Assembly: GCA_963995505.1 (NCBI GenBank)
Contig: OZ023185.1
Span: 17,495,691-17,559,690, forward strand
Length of the DNA: 64,000 nucleotides
Direction of reading: 5' to 3'
Source of the DNA: Hypericum androsaemum
Taxonomy: Eukaryota > Streptophyta > Magnoliopsida > Malpighiales > Hypericaceae
Within the stretch, counting starts at the first letter, position 1; each line of letters starts with the position of its first letter. A program made the position numbers and the translations under genes. Below, in pieces: positions 1-13,100 of the stretch. The notes beneath the pieces are model-generated. The model saw only the letters and a program-made list of their open reading frames with translations, did not search any database and was not told the DNA's origin.

Positions 1-500
1 GATAAACTACAAAGTCGTAGATTTGTGTCTTAACTTCGCAGAGCAACTTGAATAGTCTCAATCAGAGCTCCGGATAGAAAGTTATGAGTATTTTACCGAG
101 GAGCATCACCCAAGTGGGCGGGAAGCGGACCGAACCGCGCTCCCGCCTTGGTCTTGCAAGCGGGAAGCGGACCGAACCGGTTCAAAGTATGCTCATCTTG
201 AAGTAGATTTATGACCATATTTCGCTTCAAATTAAAAAAGTTGTAAACTACAAAGTTGTAGATCTTTGTCTTGCCTTTCCACAGCTGAAAGAATCATCTC
301 AATCCAATATCCGAGTCGAAAATCTACCACCAATTTACCAAAGTCCATCAGAACTCAAGAGCAAGCTAATACCAGGAATTGGCACTTTGTTTAGACTGGC
401 TTCTGATCCGAATTAGGCAAGGCTCTTCAAAACAAAATTGTAGATACATGTCTCGCCTTTCCATAGCCGTAAGAATCTCTTCATTCCAACCTACGAGTCC
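1..500. repeat. degenerate dispersed/tandem repeat block
   Basis: Three diverged copies of a segment reading roughly AACTACAAAGTTGTAGAT followed by a TGTCTTGCCTTTCCA-like stretch begin near 5, 244 and 432, about 190-240 bases apart. A separate 20-base direct repeat (GCGGGAAGCGGACCGAACCG) occurs near 119 and 160. Nothing here reads as a gene. The pattern fits the non-coding part of an old LTR retrotransposon, but no LTR ends are visible, so the class is not assigned. Confidence 0.5.
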
Positions 501-1180
501 AAAGTAACGGCCAATTTACCACGGAAGGACGTTGTCATCCAAGGACAAGCCGAAGTTAACCAAGGACAATATAACAAAGCGGTCTATCGTCACCGGTTTC
601 GATCAAGTAAGACCGTCATCGGTCTCGATAGAGGGGAGATCATCGACAATCTCTTTCCAACTCAAAATCGAAAGTGATCGCTTTGAGACAACACCGCTTA
701 CTGATCACTTTGAGACCACACCGGTCACCCGGTTACTTTGAGATCATACCGAGTACCTCAAAATATGTTGACGATGCCGAGATTATTTTTGTACCTCAAC
801 AAAAATCTATGCTTATTTTGTTGGAATTGAAAAAATAGCTTTTTGTAAGAAAGGAAGAAAAAGAAAAAAAATGAGGAAACAAAAAAAAATCCATAATAAA
901 TTTCAAGTGCGTAACACGTAGGCGCGCACGTATCAAACCTTTTGCGTCCACAACGTCGCAGATGACGTATGGTGCTACGTTTACGTTTGATACAACCCTG
1001 GGCCCCACCACCTGTCCCCTTCCTTAAATCTCCAATAAAAAATAATTAGAAAAAAAACACAGGAAGGTTCAAAAAAGGATTTTGATTTTCACCGCCACTT
1101 CCTCTCTCTCCCCACATTTATTTACTTACCCTCATTGGCTTTAAAATCCCACCAAACAAAAATCCCTCTTTTCTTGGCCC

Positions 1181-1187
1181 TTATAAA
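1181..1187 (+). promoter_or_regulatory. TATA box of the RING-finger gene
   Basis: TTATAAA lies about 40-50 bases before a stretch that looks like a 5' UTR (from about 1215) and upstream of the RING gene. A 5' UTR intron probably ends with the TTTTTTGTCCAG acceptor just before 1599, so the start codon at 1647 lies in the second exon. Confidence 0.4.
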
Positions 1188-1646
1188 CCCTAAAAAATCC
1201 AATTCCTAATTTCCTTCCTTCTCCATCAGCCAGAGCCTTGATCGCGACGGTGGGTTACTATTATTTGTGGGTCTGGTACGATACAGGCCCTGGTTTCTTT
1301 TTTATCCTTGTTTTTCACAATTTTGGTGATTTATGCAATTTTTCGCTCGATCGTTGTGTATCTAGCGCTTCTAGGTTAAATTTTGATATAAAGTTTGAAT
1401 CTTTTTTGTGTTGGAGACTTGAACCGCGTGAAATTGAAGAATTTAGTGAGGTTTTGGAGTATTGGAATGTGATGGGGGTTTAAGAGACATTAATTTTCTT
1501 AGATGACCGTTGTTTGCTAATAATCTTTTTGTTAGTGTAGTTCTTTTTCGTTTGTTTGTGTAGTTTAGGGCTGATAGGGTGGACCTTTTTTTGTCCAGGA
1601 AGGGGGATTGGAGCAAGAATTGGTACATATTTCTGGTGAAGAAAGC

Positions 1647-2964
1647 ATGAGCTCGGAGGCTCGAGGGGGGAGACAACCTCCTTTGAGGGAATACAGAAGG
1701 AGAAAGGCTCTACCGGACTTGAATGCCCCTCCAGTTGTACCCAGGGACGAAGCATCATCGAGTCTGGCTGCTGCTGCTCAGGGAATTGGCGGCGGTTCCC
1801 AATTGCACGGGCAACCTGAACCCCCTGCAGCTATTGATGTTGAGGCTATTGATGATGATGTCATTGTATCATCACCTAGGTCTTTTGCTGAAGTAGGCAC
1901 TCAGTTCCTTTCTTCTGACTGATATATACCTAATGATAAGTTATGATGAATCTCAGCTGGTGACTTTTGTTTCTTTGTTGTAATGATTGTAGGCTAAACA
2001 CAATGCTGCAAGGACCCGTGGAGTGCCTGTTGTTGTTGATCTGGATTCAGGTTGTGGATATGGCTTGTCTAGTACTTCATTGTTTGTTGCCATGTTGTCT
2101 TCAATTCTGTTGCTGTCTGTCCACACAGTTGTTGAGTGGCAGATTTCCGACCAGTTGCGTTCCTTATGTTGCATGCTCTTTTTATAGGGCAACATTCAGT
2201 ATTTGGGTGGCGAATCCCCTAACATAACACTTATATTCATTTTCATCCTTGTGCAGAGAGAGCAATCAGGCGTCCTGTCCATATCCGCAACAAGCGCCGA
2301 CGAGTTTCGACTAGACAAACCATCATAAACTGTGACTATTATATAAATTTGGAAGGCTCTGGCAGTTGTAGTTCTAAGGTATAACCTACAATGTTATGTT
2401 CTATGGTTCATTGTTCTATTGTTGGTATCCTTTGGTGACTGGTTGTCATAGTGCTACAATGATAGCTTATAAGTTATATGAAGCTACATATTGGATTCAA
2501 ACACCTTTGTCTTTCTCTTAGCACTGTTTTTCTTTGTTGTTCTGGTGAAACAATCATACAATTGTTGGCCATGTGACAGATACAAATACCTGTATTCTCT
2601 CTCCCTCCTCCTCCTCCTCCTTTTAGAGATGTGCATAAGCCCATCCATTCTGATTTTTTTGTCAATCTACTATGAAGAGTTGAGACTCAATTTTTGCCTT
2701 TTAATGCAGAGTGGCACTAGCCAGCCGCAACCGCAGACGCAGCAGCCGCCGCCGCCACCACCACCACCACTGCCACCAACTTTTACCTGTCCGATATGCA
2801 TGAGTCCCTTTGTTGAGGAAACATCGACAAAATGTGGACACATTTTTTGCAAGGCTTGCATAAAGTCTGCGCTAGCTGTGCAGGCAAAGTGCCCCACTTG
2901 CAGGAAAAAAGTGGTTGCTAAAGACCTTATAAGGGTGTTTCTTCCTTCAACTGCTTCTGCTTGA
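1647..2964 (+). CDS. RING-finger E3 ubiquitin ligase, SLX8/RNF4-like (226 aa)
   Basis: Four exons join in phase with GT-AG introns: 1647-1892, 1993-2050, 2257-2378 and 2710-2964. The product has a charged N-terminus with a REYRRRKALPDLN motif, an acidic IDVEAIDDDVIV stretch that resembles a SUMO-interacting motif, a basic segment (RNKRRR), a run of eight prolines around residues 155-162, and a C3HC4 RING near residues 169-208 (CPIC, CGHIFCKAC, CPTC). Plant proteins of this layout are relatives of SUMO-targeted ubiquitin ligases that ubiquitinate nuclear substrates. The family and the RING are clear. The SUMO-targeted role is inferred from the acidic motif. It most resembles Arabidopsis At3g07200, recalled from memory. 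Confidence 0.85.
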
Positions 2965-4838
2965 CTGTTATAAGGCTGAAGTTTAATGTAAGTATCCTGA
3001 AAGTATTATTACCTTGTACTTGGTAAACTAGGGGGCGGAGTAATCGGGGATAGTTTTGGATCTGTTACAATCCATCGATGCAGTTGTATAGGGAAGAATG
3101 AATCAGATATGGTTGACAAACTTAGCTTAAGTGGGAGGAGCTGAAATTGGTAGTCAAGGCACTTGCAGGTAAAAGGTGTGCCTGAAATTACATAAGCTCC
3201 TTGGGATTGTTGCTTGTGAAATTATCAATAGTGTTATCGGCCATAAATTAGTATTGGTCGTGTATTTGCTTACAGCATGCATACCCTTTATTCAAAAGAG
3301 AATATGCATGTGATAGACAACTGCAGATATGATTTGATTTAATTTCACTATGCTCGCCACCCTAATTTAGTTTGTCCTGTTTTATGGAACAGGTTGATGG
3401 GAACAGTATGGGGTGGAGCCGTGGAGAACACAGGACAAATGGGGTAGCATTTTGTTTTTTTTTATAAATTCATTGAGCTCTAGTTATTAATGTGAATTAT
3501 CCCTTTGAACCCATGTATAACACCTGTTGGGGAGGATGAGACATATTTTGGGTCCCAATTATCCAGTTGAACTGTTACAGACTTACCGTGTCTGTCGTCG
3601 TTGGCGATCATACACAATCTCTATAGATTTGTAATCTTCAGTGATGCATTTTTCGATGTCGGCTGTTATGTCGATTCGATAGTTTGGGTGGAAGGAATTG
3701 CTCTTTTCTTGTGGCAAGCTCACTCTATGACTAGTCTATGTCCTTTCTTTGTTTGCAGTAGCAAGCTCTACTGCTACAAGTTACTAATTTCCAGCTAAAA
3801 CCGTGAGTCTGGCTGGCACCTACCTTATCATGTGTTGGCCACTGTCCATTATATCTCGACGTAAAGGGTATGTGCTCAAGGAATTCTCGAAACTAGACTA
3901 CTTAGCCTAGCAATTATCCAAATATTAGGACCGCATGATGACATTGATGAAGATTGTATACCAGAGGTGGTTGTTCGAACTGGGTAGACAGTTTGTGTAA
4001 ATGACCTACCTCAACTCAAGAAAATTGTCAACTCAGTCCCTCGACATACTTACAATAACCCTGTCAACTAAACTTCGTATTACGAAAGTGTCGCTCTGTT
4101 AAAATACAAAATAGAAGTAAAAAAAAAAAAACGGAGCAAGTAAAAATGAGGATCTCAATATGAGGATGCTTATGATCTTCACGTGTGGTGGACTTTAAAA
4201 AGACTATTATAACAATGACGCCTACAAAAGACTTCATAGTTTTCAAATACTAAAAAAAAAAAAAAACTCGACGTGGATTTTGTCATTAGTTCGCTCGAGT
4301 TCTGTTAAGGTCAGCAAAAACTATGGTCTGAGACTAAAACGAAATATCCAGGCAAGCTACATTTGTTGAAACTAAAGCATCTTGGTTTCTACCCCAAAAA
4401 AAAAACAACTAAAGCATCGATCCGTTTTGTAGAGGTCGTCGCGTAGCACGGCAACACGTCTAAGTTCCGATGACAATCTGAAAAGAAGAAAGGGGTAACT
4501 AACATCAGTATGGATGGAATCAAACCTTTCTTAAATCAGACAAACAAAGGCAATGAGAAGTAAAAAAAAGAGGGACATTGATAAACAGCAGAATGCCGTG
4601 CTATGTTGTCTACCAAAAGCCAACACAAAACAGTAGTAGTAGATTAGACAAGGAACAACAGTCAAACTAAGGTGGCAATTTTTAACTGGCACAAAAAGAA
4701 GATGCACATTTAGGCAGCCATTGAACAACAACTGATAAAAGCATAGCATTTCTTCATTTAGTACATCACACAGTGGCAAAATGACATTTGAAAGATGAAG
4801 GTGGGGAAGAATGCAAGAAGCTGTTACCAATCCATTAC
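2965..4838 (+). other. 3' UTR of the RING gene, then non-coding spacer
   Basis: The first 500 bases or so after the RING stop are probably 3' UTR, perhaps with an intron, since pyrimidine-rich acceptor-like and donor-like sites occur. From about 3600 to 4838 I see no supported gene. A segment at 4019-4100 is shared with 15397-15486. A 32-base segment around 3724-3756 recurs with few changes at 5572-5603. Confidence 0.4.
4019..4100 (+). repeat. dispersed repeat, copy 1 (partner at 15397-15486)
   Basis: The segment running from AAGAAAATTGTC through ACTTCGTATTACGAAAGTGTCG to a CTCTGTTAAAAT end matches 15397-15486 with scattered substitutions. It looks like one terminus of a decayed long-inverted-repeat transposon. 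No opposite end or target duplication could be identified. Confidence 0.4.
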
Positions 4839-4986
4839 CTAAGTACGACGTCCCTTGCCACGGCTCCCAGCATCGCCACCGCCACCGCCACCGCCCCCTT
4901 CTCCTCCTCCTCCCTCTCCCACAACATTAAGTCCGGCTATTAGGCTGACCAATTTCCGGCGCCGACAATCAGATGCGAGGCGGTAG

Positions 4987-5226
4987 TCATGTTGGTGTCG
5001 ACCCAGATAGTCGCCGACGCCATATGATATTGGTTCTCGCTCCTTGATAGTTCTGGATCCGCGAATGGATCTGATCCAATGTTTGTTCCAACTCCTCAAC
5101 CAGTTGGTCGTGCTCGGGCGTACCTGGCACAGTGCCTTTGAGTTGATCACGCAGCAATACCAAGTGAACGGACATCGTGTTGGTTGCAGTGACATCCGAC
5201 AAGAGATCGCTGAATCTCTCAGCCAT
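4987..5226 (-). CDS. unrecognised small coiled-coil-like ORF
   Basis: This 79-codon frame begins MAERFSDLLSDVTATNTM and continues with a heptad-rich, charged helix (HDQLVEELEQTLDQIHSRIQ) that could form a coiled coil. I do not recognise the family. It ends in a basic tail (IIWRRRLSGSTPT) that looks like read-through into non-coding sequence. A glycine-rich frame ending GSRGKGRRT lies just downstream at 4839-4950 in another frame and might be a second exon or the result of a frameshift. It could be a complete small gene, one exon of a larger gene or a gene remnant. The amphipathic repeat is more gene-like than its neighbours, but nothing else supports it. Confidence 0.35.
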   Translation of the reverse strand: MAERFSDLLSDVTATNTMSVHLVLLRDQLKGTVPGTPEHDQLVEELEQTLDQIHSRIQNYQGARTNIIWRRRLSGSTPT

Positions 5227-5342
5227 GGCGAACGAGAGTGGGTAATTGAGATGGAGGCGCTGTGACTTATTTTAGTATCGTAAAATAAGGATGATTGTTT
5301 AGTACATATGGTACTCGCGAATGTATCAATTTGAGTGTCCAA

Positions 5343-5861
5343 TCAGCTTCAATATCGAAAGTGGTACCTACCCTGCCTAAGAATATGTTTTCATTTCTCA
5401 GAATGAACCCGAGTTTGATCCAGTTTTAGCGGTTCGGATTCATTATTAATAAACATTTAAATGTGCTTCTCGGCTCTCGCGCCATTCAACATTCTGCAAT
5501 GAATTGACGGATACAGGTAATACCAATCATGAATAATCGGTGTTTTCCAACAGGGGAAGAAGAAGATCACCTCTATGATTAGTGTATGTCCTTTCTTTGT
5601 TTGAACTTACTCAAAAGAAGACGAAGATGGAATAATATAAACAAGGTTCAAGAAAGGGCACAAAGTACAACAATGTGTATTCTTCTTCGAAAAGGAAGTA
5701 ATACAATGAGTAGATACATCTATACTCGACTTTGCTCTAACGATAATAAGCAAATACAGTTTTCCCGTCCTAGCTCGCAGCGAGCGAATCTGAACAAGTA
5801 CAGTCACCCGGCATATAGTTTGCAACAGACAAAGATTCACCAAAATCCTCACTCACCTTGA
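5343..5861. other. spacer, 3' side of FATA
   Basis: No coding potential was recognised. The part next to 5862 should contain the FATA 3' UTR on the minus strand. A 32-base repeat shared with 3724-3756 lies at 5572-5603. Confidence 0.4.
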
Positions 5862-8600
5862 AGATTTCCTTCTCCATTCGGTGCAGCCGCGGTTTATTTC
5901 AAGCCTATCACCAGACAATCTCAGCAGATGCAAGAAGTTGCGGCATCCTTGCTTGTCGGAGGTCGCATGTATAGACCCATTGGTCCCGTTGTTGCCAAGG
6001 ATTGCTTCTTCTGTAGGCTCCGTACTTGTTAGGGAATCGACTATGTCATCCTGTTGGCATTCTCTTCTGTAGTCTAGTGTTATAGTTTGCAGTTCATGCG
6101 TGTCTATGATTTCTTGAGGTATACTCTGTCATCCAAAGTTCAAAAGAAGTTCTAAATTTGATATGGACCATCAACTTAATATTCAAAGAGAAAGAAACAA
6201 CAGTACTTTCTAATACCAACCTCCAATACCCATCCAATGTAGGTAACGTTGTTAACATGTTGGTTCATGTCCAGATCAGCCCTCCTTGGCTGTAGTTAAG
6301 AAGAATCGGATTTCAGAAAATTTCCAGCATACAAGGACAAAAGAAAGAGAACGAAAAGAAGAAATTGTTCCGATGAAAGCAGAGGAATTACCACAAGTCC
6401 GATCTTGGAGTACTCAGCAGGATCTTCGAGTTTTGAAATTTTCTTCAAGCTACCATTGTTTTCTTCTGGAAATGCCAATCTGCAAGTTGAACAATGGTTT
6501 TCCATAATTGGTATCGAAACGGTAAAGTCATATATCCATTAAATGTCCAGAGTCACAACTGAAAAACCAGACACAAAAACAATGAGTCCAAATACAGGTT
6601 CAATTAATTCAATTTGACAGTCAATGATGTCCTTGAACATCAGCCAGGACGAGCATGCTAAGAGACAAAAAAGATCAGTTGCCAAGAATTCAAAGTGGCA
6701 GTACTAGTTTAAACAAGTAATCAAGTAAACCAAATGCACTTTATTGGAGATTTGGCAAGCACTAACTGAGATGAAAAAAATATGGTTATGCATAGTTTGG
6801 ATGGCCAATCAAATTTAGAATCCAAACCATCTAATCACTATGCCGGTTCTTCCATAATTCCGTTGCGCAACAAAATGACCTGTACGAACAAGTAAGCTGA
6901 AATTCTTTTGATTCATAACAGCCAGAGTACCGATGAAAGACAGACCGGCTTTCTAATCTTAAGCCAATATATCCAGGCAAGCAATTCCCTAATTTTAGAC
7001 TGTGGCTAACCTGAGTTCTCTTGGGCAGAAAACCAAGTATTCATCGCGAACATCGTCTGAGACTTTCTGAAGCCGCCTAGTATCTTGGTTCATCATCACC
7101 CACTTGCTGAAGTGCAACAAGCAAAGCAAATTTAGTAATTACTACTAGTACTACAAAATTTGACATAATAAAAGCAATGTTCAGAAGCTCCAGATTTTCC
7201 ATTCAGTTCTCAAATTACCAAACGCATATATCTAGATCACAGATACGAGCAGCAATGGAACAAACTTGCACAGCTTAGTTTCATGTTTTTGAGGCATATG
7301 TGAACAGGATATAATGCCTAAAGTCCATATGCAACTCATTTAATTGAATCATACATCCAGCATGGAACACCTTAGCCATGCAGTACAAAGAAACATAACA
7401 TGGATTAGTTGACCGGATCTCTATGTTCCTTTTTTTACTTCTAATCATACTGAGTGTAATTGGAGACCAAATTATAGGAAAAGCCAAGAAATTGCACCTA
7501 GTAGCACGTCCAATAACTTCACCGGTGGTGTTGTCCTTCAGTATCCAATCACGTCTAGTTCCAATCCTACCTTCACTTTGGCACCACGTCTCTATTTCTA
7601 CAACGTCACCCCTGTTCCATGTAGTGCTTCAGCTGAAGAACTAAACACCAAAAGACCACGTGCCCAGGAAAGCACAACATACCAAGCCGGGTATTTATAA
7701 ATCTCGATGTGCATGCGAGCAGTAACCCATATGAGATGCAACTTTCTCATGGTGGTCGTTGTTGCGAATCCATCCGTGGAAAATCCAACACTCTGGGCAT
7801 GATTACACCCGACCTCCTGCAAGTCCGCAATCGTATACAATGTCATAAAAAAGTACTCCAAGGACTAGATTTTGGGAATACACTTCAACAGCCCTCTCAA
7901 TGTGACCATAACAAACACAACAGATCACCAAAACAAAGCAACGTTTATCACGAACTTCATTCAATGAAATAGTTCAGGATTCGGATTCGACATTGGTCAC
8001 AGAATACACAAATCAGATGGGAAAAGGTCTCTCACACAACTTGCAGGGCTGAAAAGCAATCAACAACTTCTCTAAACACACATTAATCATGCATAAAAAA
8101 GACACGAACTTTGGAACCTATAAACCCCATCATGCTTCCAATCTAAGTGATAAGAGAATTGGATTCGTCTCGGGATCAAGTCTCGGGAACATAAAAACAC
8201 CATGATGAGTTGTTATGTGGGAATATCAGAGCTCGACTCTAAGTATCAGAACTTAACCCGAAAATAAAATAAACCACGTGCTGACCTGTAAGAGATTGGC
8301 AATGGTCTCGACAGTGGCGGTCTTGTTAATCCCGACCTCGTAACACCTCACAACGAACTTCTCCTTGTAAGAGAACCCGTCCTCCACCAGGCTCCCCAGC
8401 CGGAGTCGGTACGCCACCTTCCCCGACCCCACCACCGCCTCGCTCGCCGCCGGCCCCCCCTCCGACACCACCGCCTGCACCGGCCGGATCCCGCCGGGAG
8501 CCAGCTGCCGCCTCCACGACGCAGCCGCCCCCGGGAGGCGGCAGCGGCCCAGCATCCCGCATTGGGCCTGGATTCGGTCCGTCGGCGGCAGGTTCAACAT
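5862..8600 (-). CDS. FATA: oleoyl-acyl carrier protein thioesterase, chloroplastic (FATA)
   Basis: Seven exons join in phase on the minus strand: 8286-8600, 7683-7816, 7498-7611, 7011-7106, 6392-6479, 6221-6289 and 5862-6125, giving 359 residues, the usual FATA length. The enzyme releases oleate from oleoyl-ACP in the plastid stroma, ending fatty acid synthesis and setting the 18:1 export pool. Diagnostic stretches include YKEKFVVRCYEVGINKTAT, GCNHAQSVGFSTDGFATT and DLDMNQHVNNVTYIGW. The catalytic Asn and His of the hot-dog fold fall near residues 258 and 260, with a Glu-Cys pair (RREC) near 295. The first 50-odd residues are Ala/Gly/Arg-rich and fit a transit peptide. The start MLNLPPTDRIQ resembles known FATA starts. 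The first exon is markedly GC-rich compared with its surroundings. No break is seen. Confidence 0.95.
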
Positions 8601-8660
8601 CCTCCTCCTCCTCCTCCGTGTCGGAAAAGCCGTGAACTGGGAAGCTTTGTCCCGGTCTGT

Positions 8661-8669
8661 TTATATAAA
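8661..8669 (-). promoter_or_regulatory. TATA box of FATA
   Basis: Read on the minus strand this is TTTATATAA, about 60 bases upstream of the FATA start codon at 8600. That leaves room for a short 5' UTR of about 30 bases. Confidence 0.5.
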
Positions 8670-8804
8670 GACAAGCGGGAATCGCGACGCGCGGATGGGC
8701 GCGTGGAGAGAGTTGCGCTGTTTGGTCGATGGAACCGAGGACAGGAGAGGAGGAGGCGGAGAGAAAAGTGCCACTGGAATTGGTTGTTTGATCCAAGTGA
8801 CTAA

Positions 8805-9736
8805 TCTAAATTTGAATTTTTTTTGTAACTTGTTATACTCGCCACTTGGCGAGTCCAAGTGGATCTGTGGTTCGATGAGGTTGGGAATTGGATCCGTCTC
8901 CAATCACGTCACGTGTGTCGTGTAGGTTTTTCTTTTTCTAATTTATCCCGCTTTCGTCGCACAATGATTTTTTCCTGTTTCAAACTGTGTTACAAAAAGG
9001 AAAATAAATTAGAAAAACAAATAAACTGAGATAAATTGGGTTAAATCAATTGACTACAAATACTCATTTGACTCACATTTGATGAAATCTATCTCAAATC
9101 TTACTATTTTCCATTTTCTTTCCACCCATCCAAATTCATCCCAATTAAATCAATCAGGTTAAGTATATCTTTTACAGAAATGTCAAGTAAGTTTATTTGA
9201 GAATAATGTCAAGTAAGTTTAGTATAGGCGAAGAAGACGGAAGTGAGGAAATCTAATTCTCTGAGCAATTCGACTAACTAAGATTGAATAGATTTGAAAG
9301 GTTATATTCTTGGGTTTTCTTTGTAGTTGGCATTGTACTTATAAATAAATGTGATTTATATATTGTCCAAATATTAAGGCCAAATTTTAATTTACGTTTG
9401 ATCCAAAAATGTCTCAAGTCAAATCTTAACTGAGGTTAGAATTAAAGGTGCTAGCACAAAATCAAATAATTAATACTCAAATTAAAAAATATTTTAATTT
9501 AATTATATTTCGAGTTCTATTCCGAGGACCAGATAAAAAAGCCCATCCGGCATCAACGCTCCACTCCCCTAGGGCTGGCTATTACACGCTCTCCACTTCC
9601 TCCTCCTTCACTTCACTTCACTGTGAAAAAGAAGCTCCAAAACCCACGCGCCGGAAGGAGTAACCGCTGTTCCCCTCGGAAATACCTTCGACGAAGAGAA
9701 GACCGGCGAGGTGAGGTTTCCGTTTCGCTTCCATTG

Positions 9737-9767
<31 letters not shown>

Positions 9768-10145
9768 CGATTCTCTGTTTAGGTGCAAAGCAAAATGTGT
9801 AGGGTTTTTTATGCCCTAATTGTTTAGAAACGGAATAAAATAAAGAAAATAAAGCGAGGCTTTTCGTGTAAACTGTGCATGTTTAGATGAAAAGGTAGAG
9901 AGAGAGAGTGAGCTGTTCTAGTGATGAACTTTGTTAATAATACATGTCTCGAGGAGGGAGTTCGATGAGAGAGGGTTTCTGTGTTTCTACGAGTAGGAAG
10001 AAAGGCTTTCTTATTTGACGTGAAATTGAAGTTCGGGTTCCGACATTGCGAAAATTGGAACAGCGAGCAGACACGATCCCGTTAACGGATATGATATCTT
10101 AGAAGTAAAAAGGTTTTGTGTTGAAACAGGTGTTGATCAGATATC
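8805..10145. other. AT-rich spacer and NRPD2 5' leader
   Basis: From 8805 to about 9540 the DNA is AT-rich and shows no gene. From about 9600 it becomes transcript-like. A CT dinucleotide run occupies about 9737-9765, typical of plant 5' UTRs. A probable 5' UTR intron starts at the GTGAGG following GACCGGCGAG near 9710 and ends at the GAAACAG acceptor just before 10132. Confidence 0.45.
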
Positions 10146-13100
10146 ATGGACGAAATGGATGTTGATTTGGACGATGTCTACGAGCCGAACATTGGTGTTC
10201 GTGAAATTGGTGGCGAGAGCTTGAAGGACTTCTGTAGGGAAGCAGCTACGCAGTTCTTCGAGGAGTACGGTCTTATTAGTCACCAGCTCAACTCCTATAA
10301 CCACTTCATCAAGCATGGGCTGCAGAAGGCTTTTGATTCGTTTGGTGATTTGGTGATTGATCCGGGGTACGACCCGTCCAAGAAGGGAGACGCTGATTGG
10401 CGCTATGCGCTCGTGAAATTCGGGAAGGTCACCCTTGATCAGCCGAGCTTCTTTTGTGGCAATGAAGAGAAGCCCATGTTTCCTAGGCATGCCAGGCTTC
10501 AGAATATGACTTACTCGTCAAGGATGAAGATTAAAATTTCTCTTCAGGTAACTGAATTCTTTGCACTTACTTTTTTTTTTCTTGTTATCCTTTCCGTTTG
10601 AGGGTTATTCTCTGATTCCTTAAATTTATGTCAGGTATATACACAAAAGATGGCCAAAAGTGATAAGTTTAAGACCGGGAGAGAACAAATACTTGAGAAG
10701 GAAGTCCAGAGTACCGATGAAAGAGAAATCCTCATCGGAAGCATTCCTGTGATGGTGAAGTCTGACCTCTGTCGGATGAAGAATGCCATAGAAGATGATT
10801 GTGATTTTGATCTAGGAGGCTACTTTTTGATCAAAGGCGCTGAAAAGGTGATATTGTACTTTGCATTGCCCAAATGTTTCCTAGTGTATCCCATCTGTCA
10901 TTGAGACTTCTGGATGTAGCAAATCTACCAGGTATCACGGGCAATTAATGTGACATTTTGTTGTTTTGTTCACTTATCCAGGTTTTTGTTGCACAAGAAC
11001 AAATGTGCCTGAGGAGACTTTGGGTTCTGAGTAGTCCTGGATGGACTGTTGCTTATAAATCAGGAGCGAAGAGGAACAGACTAATTGTCAAGCTGGTAGG
11101 ACTGTCTAGCCTTGATGATATCAAGGGTGACAAGAAGTGTCTTAGCGTGTACTTCTTGTCAGCGGAGATCCCTTTATGGATTTTGTTTTTTGCTCTTGGG
11201 GTTGCATCAGACAGGGAGGTCGTGGACCTGATTGATTATAGCACGGAAGATTCACGTATTGTGAATATCCTTTTTGCATCAATTCGTGATGCAGATGAGA
11301 ATTGTGAGGGATTTCGTCAAGAAAAAGAAGCTCTGAAGTATGTGGATGAGCTCATAAAGAAAACAAGATTCCCACCAACTGAAAGCATTGAAGAGTGCAT
11401 CAGGATCTATCTGTTCCCTAGTCTCCAGACATCCAAGCAAAAGGCCCACTTTCTGGCTTACATGGTCAAGTGTCTTCTTCAGGCCTACACTGGCCAAAGG
11501 AAGTGTGACAACAGGGACAGTTTCCGAAACAAGAGACTAGAGTTGGCTGGTGAGCTGCTCGATAGAGAGTTGAAAGTGCATATTTCACATGCGCGGAGGC
11601 GCATGTTCAGGTCTTTGCAGAAGGCTTTGTATGGAGATCGTGTTGGCGTCATTGAGCACTATCTGGATGCATCCATTGTTACCAACGGTCTCTCCAGGGC
11701 ATTTTCAACTGGTGCATGGGCACATCCTTTCAAAAAAACAGAAAGGACTTCTGGAGTTGTGGCTAACCTGGGTCGTGCCAATCCATTACAATCAATTGTC
11801 GATTCTCGGAAAACACGGCAGCAGGTTGGATACACGGGGAAGGTTGGAGATGCAAGATATCCGTAAGTAACTGAAACTTCGAGAACTTCAGAGATTTACC
11901 CATTTCATAAATATTAAGCCACTTTGTGGTGGGATGTCTTCTTCTTGTACATCAATATTACAAACCTGAATGCACCTGACCAGGAGTTGGCATTGAGCTA
12001 ATCATCTTTTTCTTTTATTTTTTTATGTTTACAGGCACCCATCTCACTGGGGTAGGGTATGCTTTCTCTCCACTCCAGATGGTGAAAATTGTGGGCTTGT
12101 CAAGAATTTGGCAATTACAGGACTCGTCAGCACGGATGTGTTAGAACCTGTGATCGACAAATTATTTGAGTGCGGGATGGAGAAATTGGCCGAGGCCATT
12201 TATACCAAGTTTGACAGGACAGATAAAGTCTTTTTGGATGGGGAGTGGGTTGGAGTATGTGAAGATCCCTCTTCATTTGTTGCAGAGCTTCGACGTATGC
12301 GTCGTAAGCAAGAATTGCACCACCAGGTTCTTTTCTTTCTCTTTTACTTTCCTCTCCCACCTTGCAAGAGTTTCTCGAGCTTGAAATGACTTGCCCTTGT
12401 TCTTTTTTATCCGTTCCACCAAAAGAAAGTCAAACCTTCTGAACTACCATAATTCACTAACAATGATGGTCATATGAGACACTATCGATCATTAACCGTA
12501 AACTTGAGCATTTTAGCTGCCCATGCCGAAGTGCTTGTTTGCAACCTCTATCGGATCTTTTGCATGTAGGAGACTAGGACATTTTGTCCTTAAATGTTTG
12601 ACAGTTTAATCATTCTTCATTTTCCTCTTTCTTATGTAGAAGTATCTGCAGCTGAATCAAAGCAGAAAAAGACGACATGGTTGATGTTTGTCTTTTGCTG
12701 AATACTGATAAGGCGATAATCCAACGAATTGTTGATGTTGTTAACATTCTTTTAATTTTTAGTTGTTTTCTCTGGTTGTCTCTCTCTTCACAGTTTTCTG
12801 GTGTTGGGTTCTGTGTGTGAGTATATTTCCCTTGAATTCTTAAACAGCTTCTCTGCTTAAACCCTTACCATTTCATCCTCCAGGTGGAAATTAAGTGGGA
12901 TGAACAGCAAAGAGAAGTTCGTGTATTTTGTGATGCTGGCAGGATTCTACGCCCCCTTATGGTTGTTGAGAACTTGCACAAGATAAAATACTTCAAAGGA
13001 GGGAGTTTCAGATTTCAGTCTCTTCTGGAAGAAGGAATTATAGAGCTGGTTGGGATTGAAGAGGAAGAAGACTGCTGCACAGCATGGGGTATTAAGTACC

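Noticed and set aside
8326..8796. Gly/Pro-rich long frame on the minus strand over FATA exon 1
   Set aside because: It is a different frame of the GC-rich FATA first exon. The FATA frame has clear family motifs.
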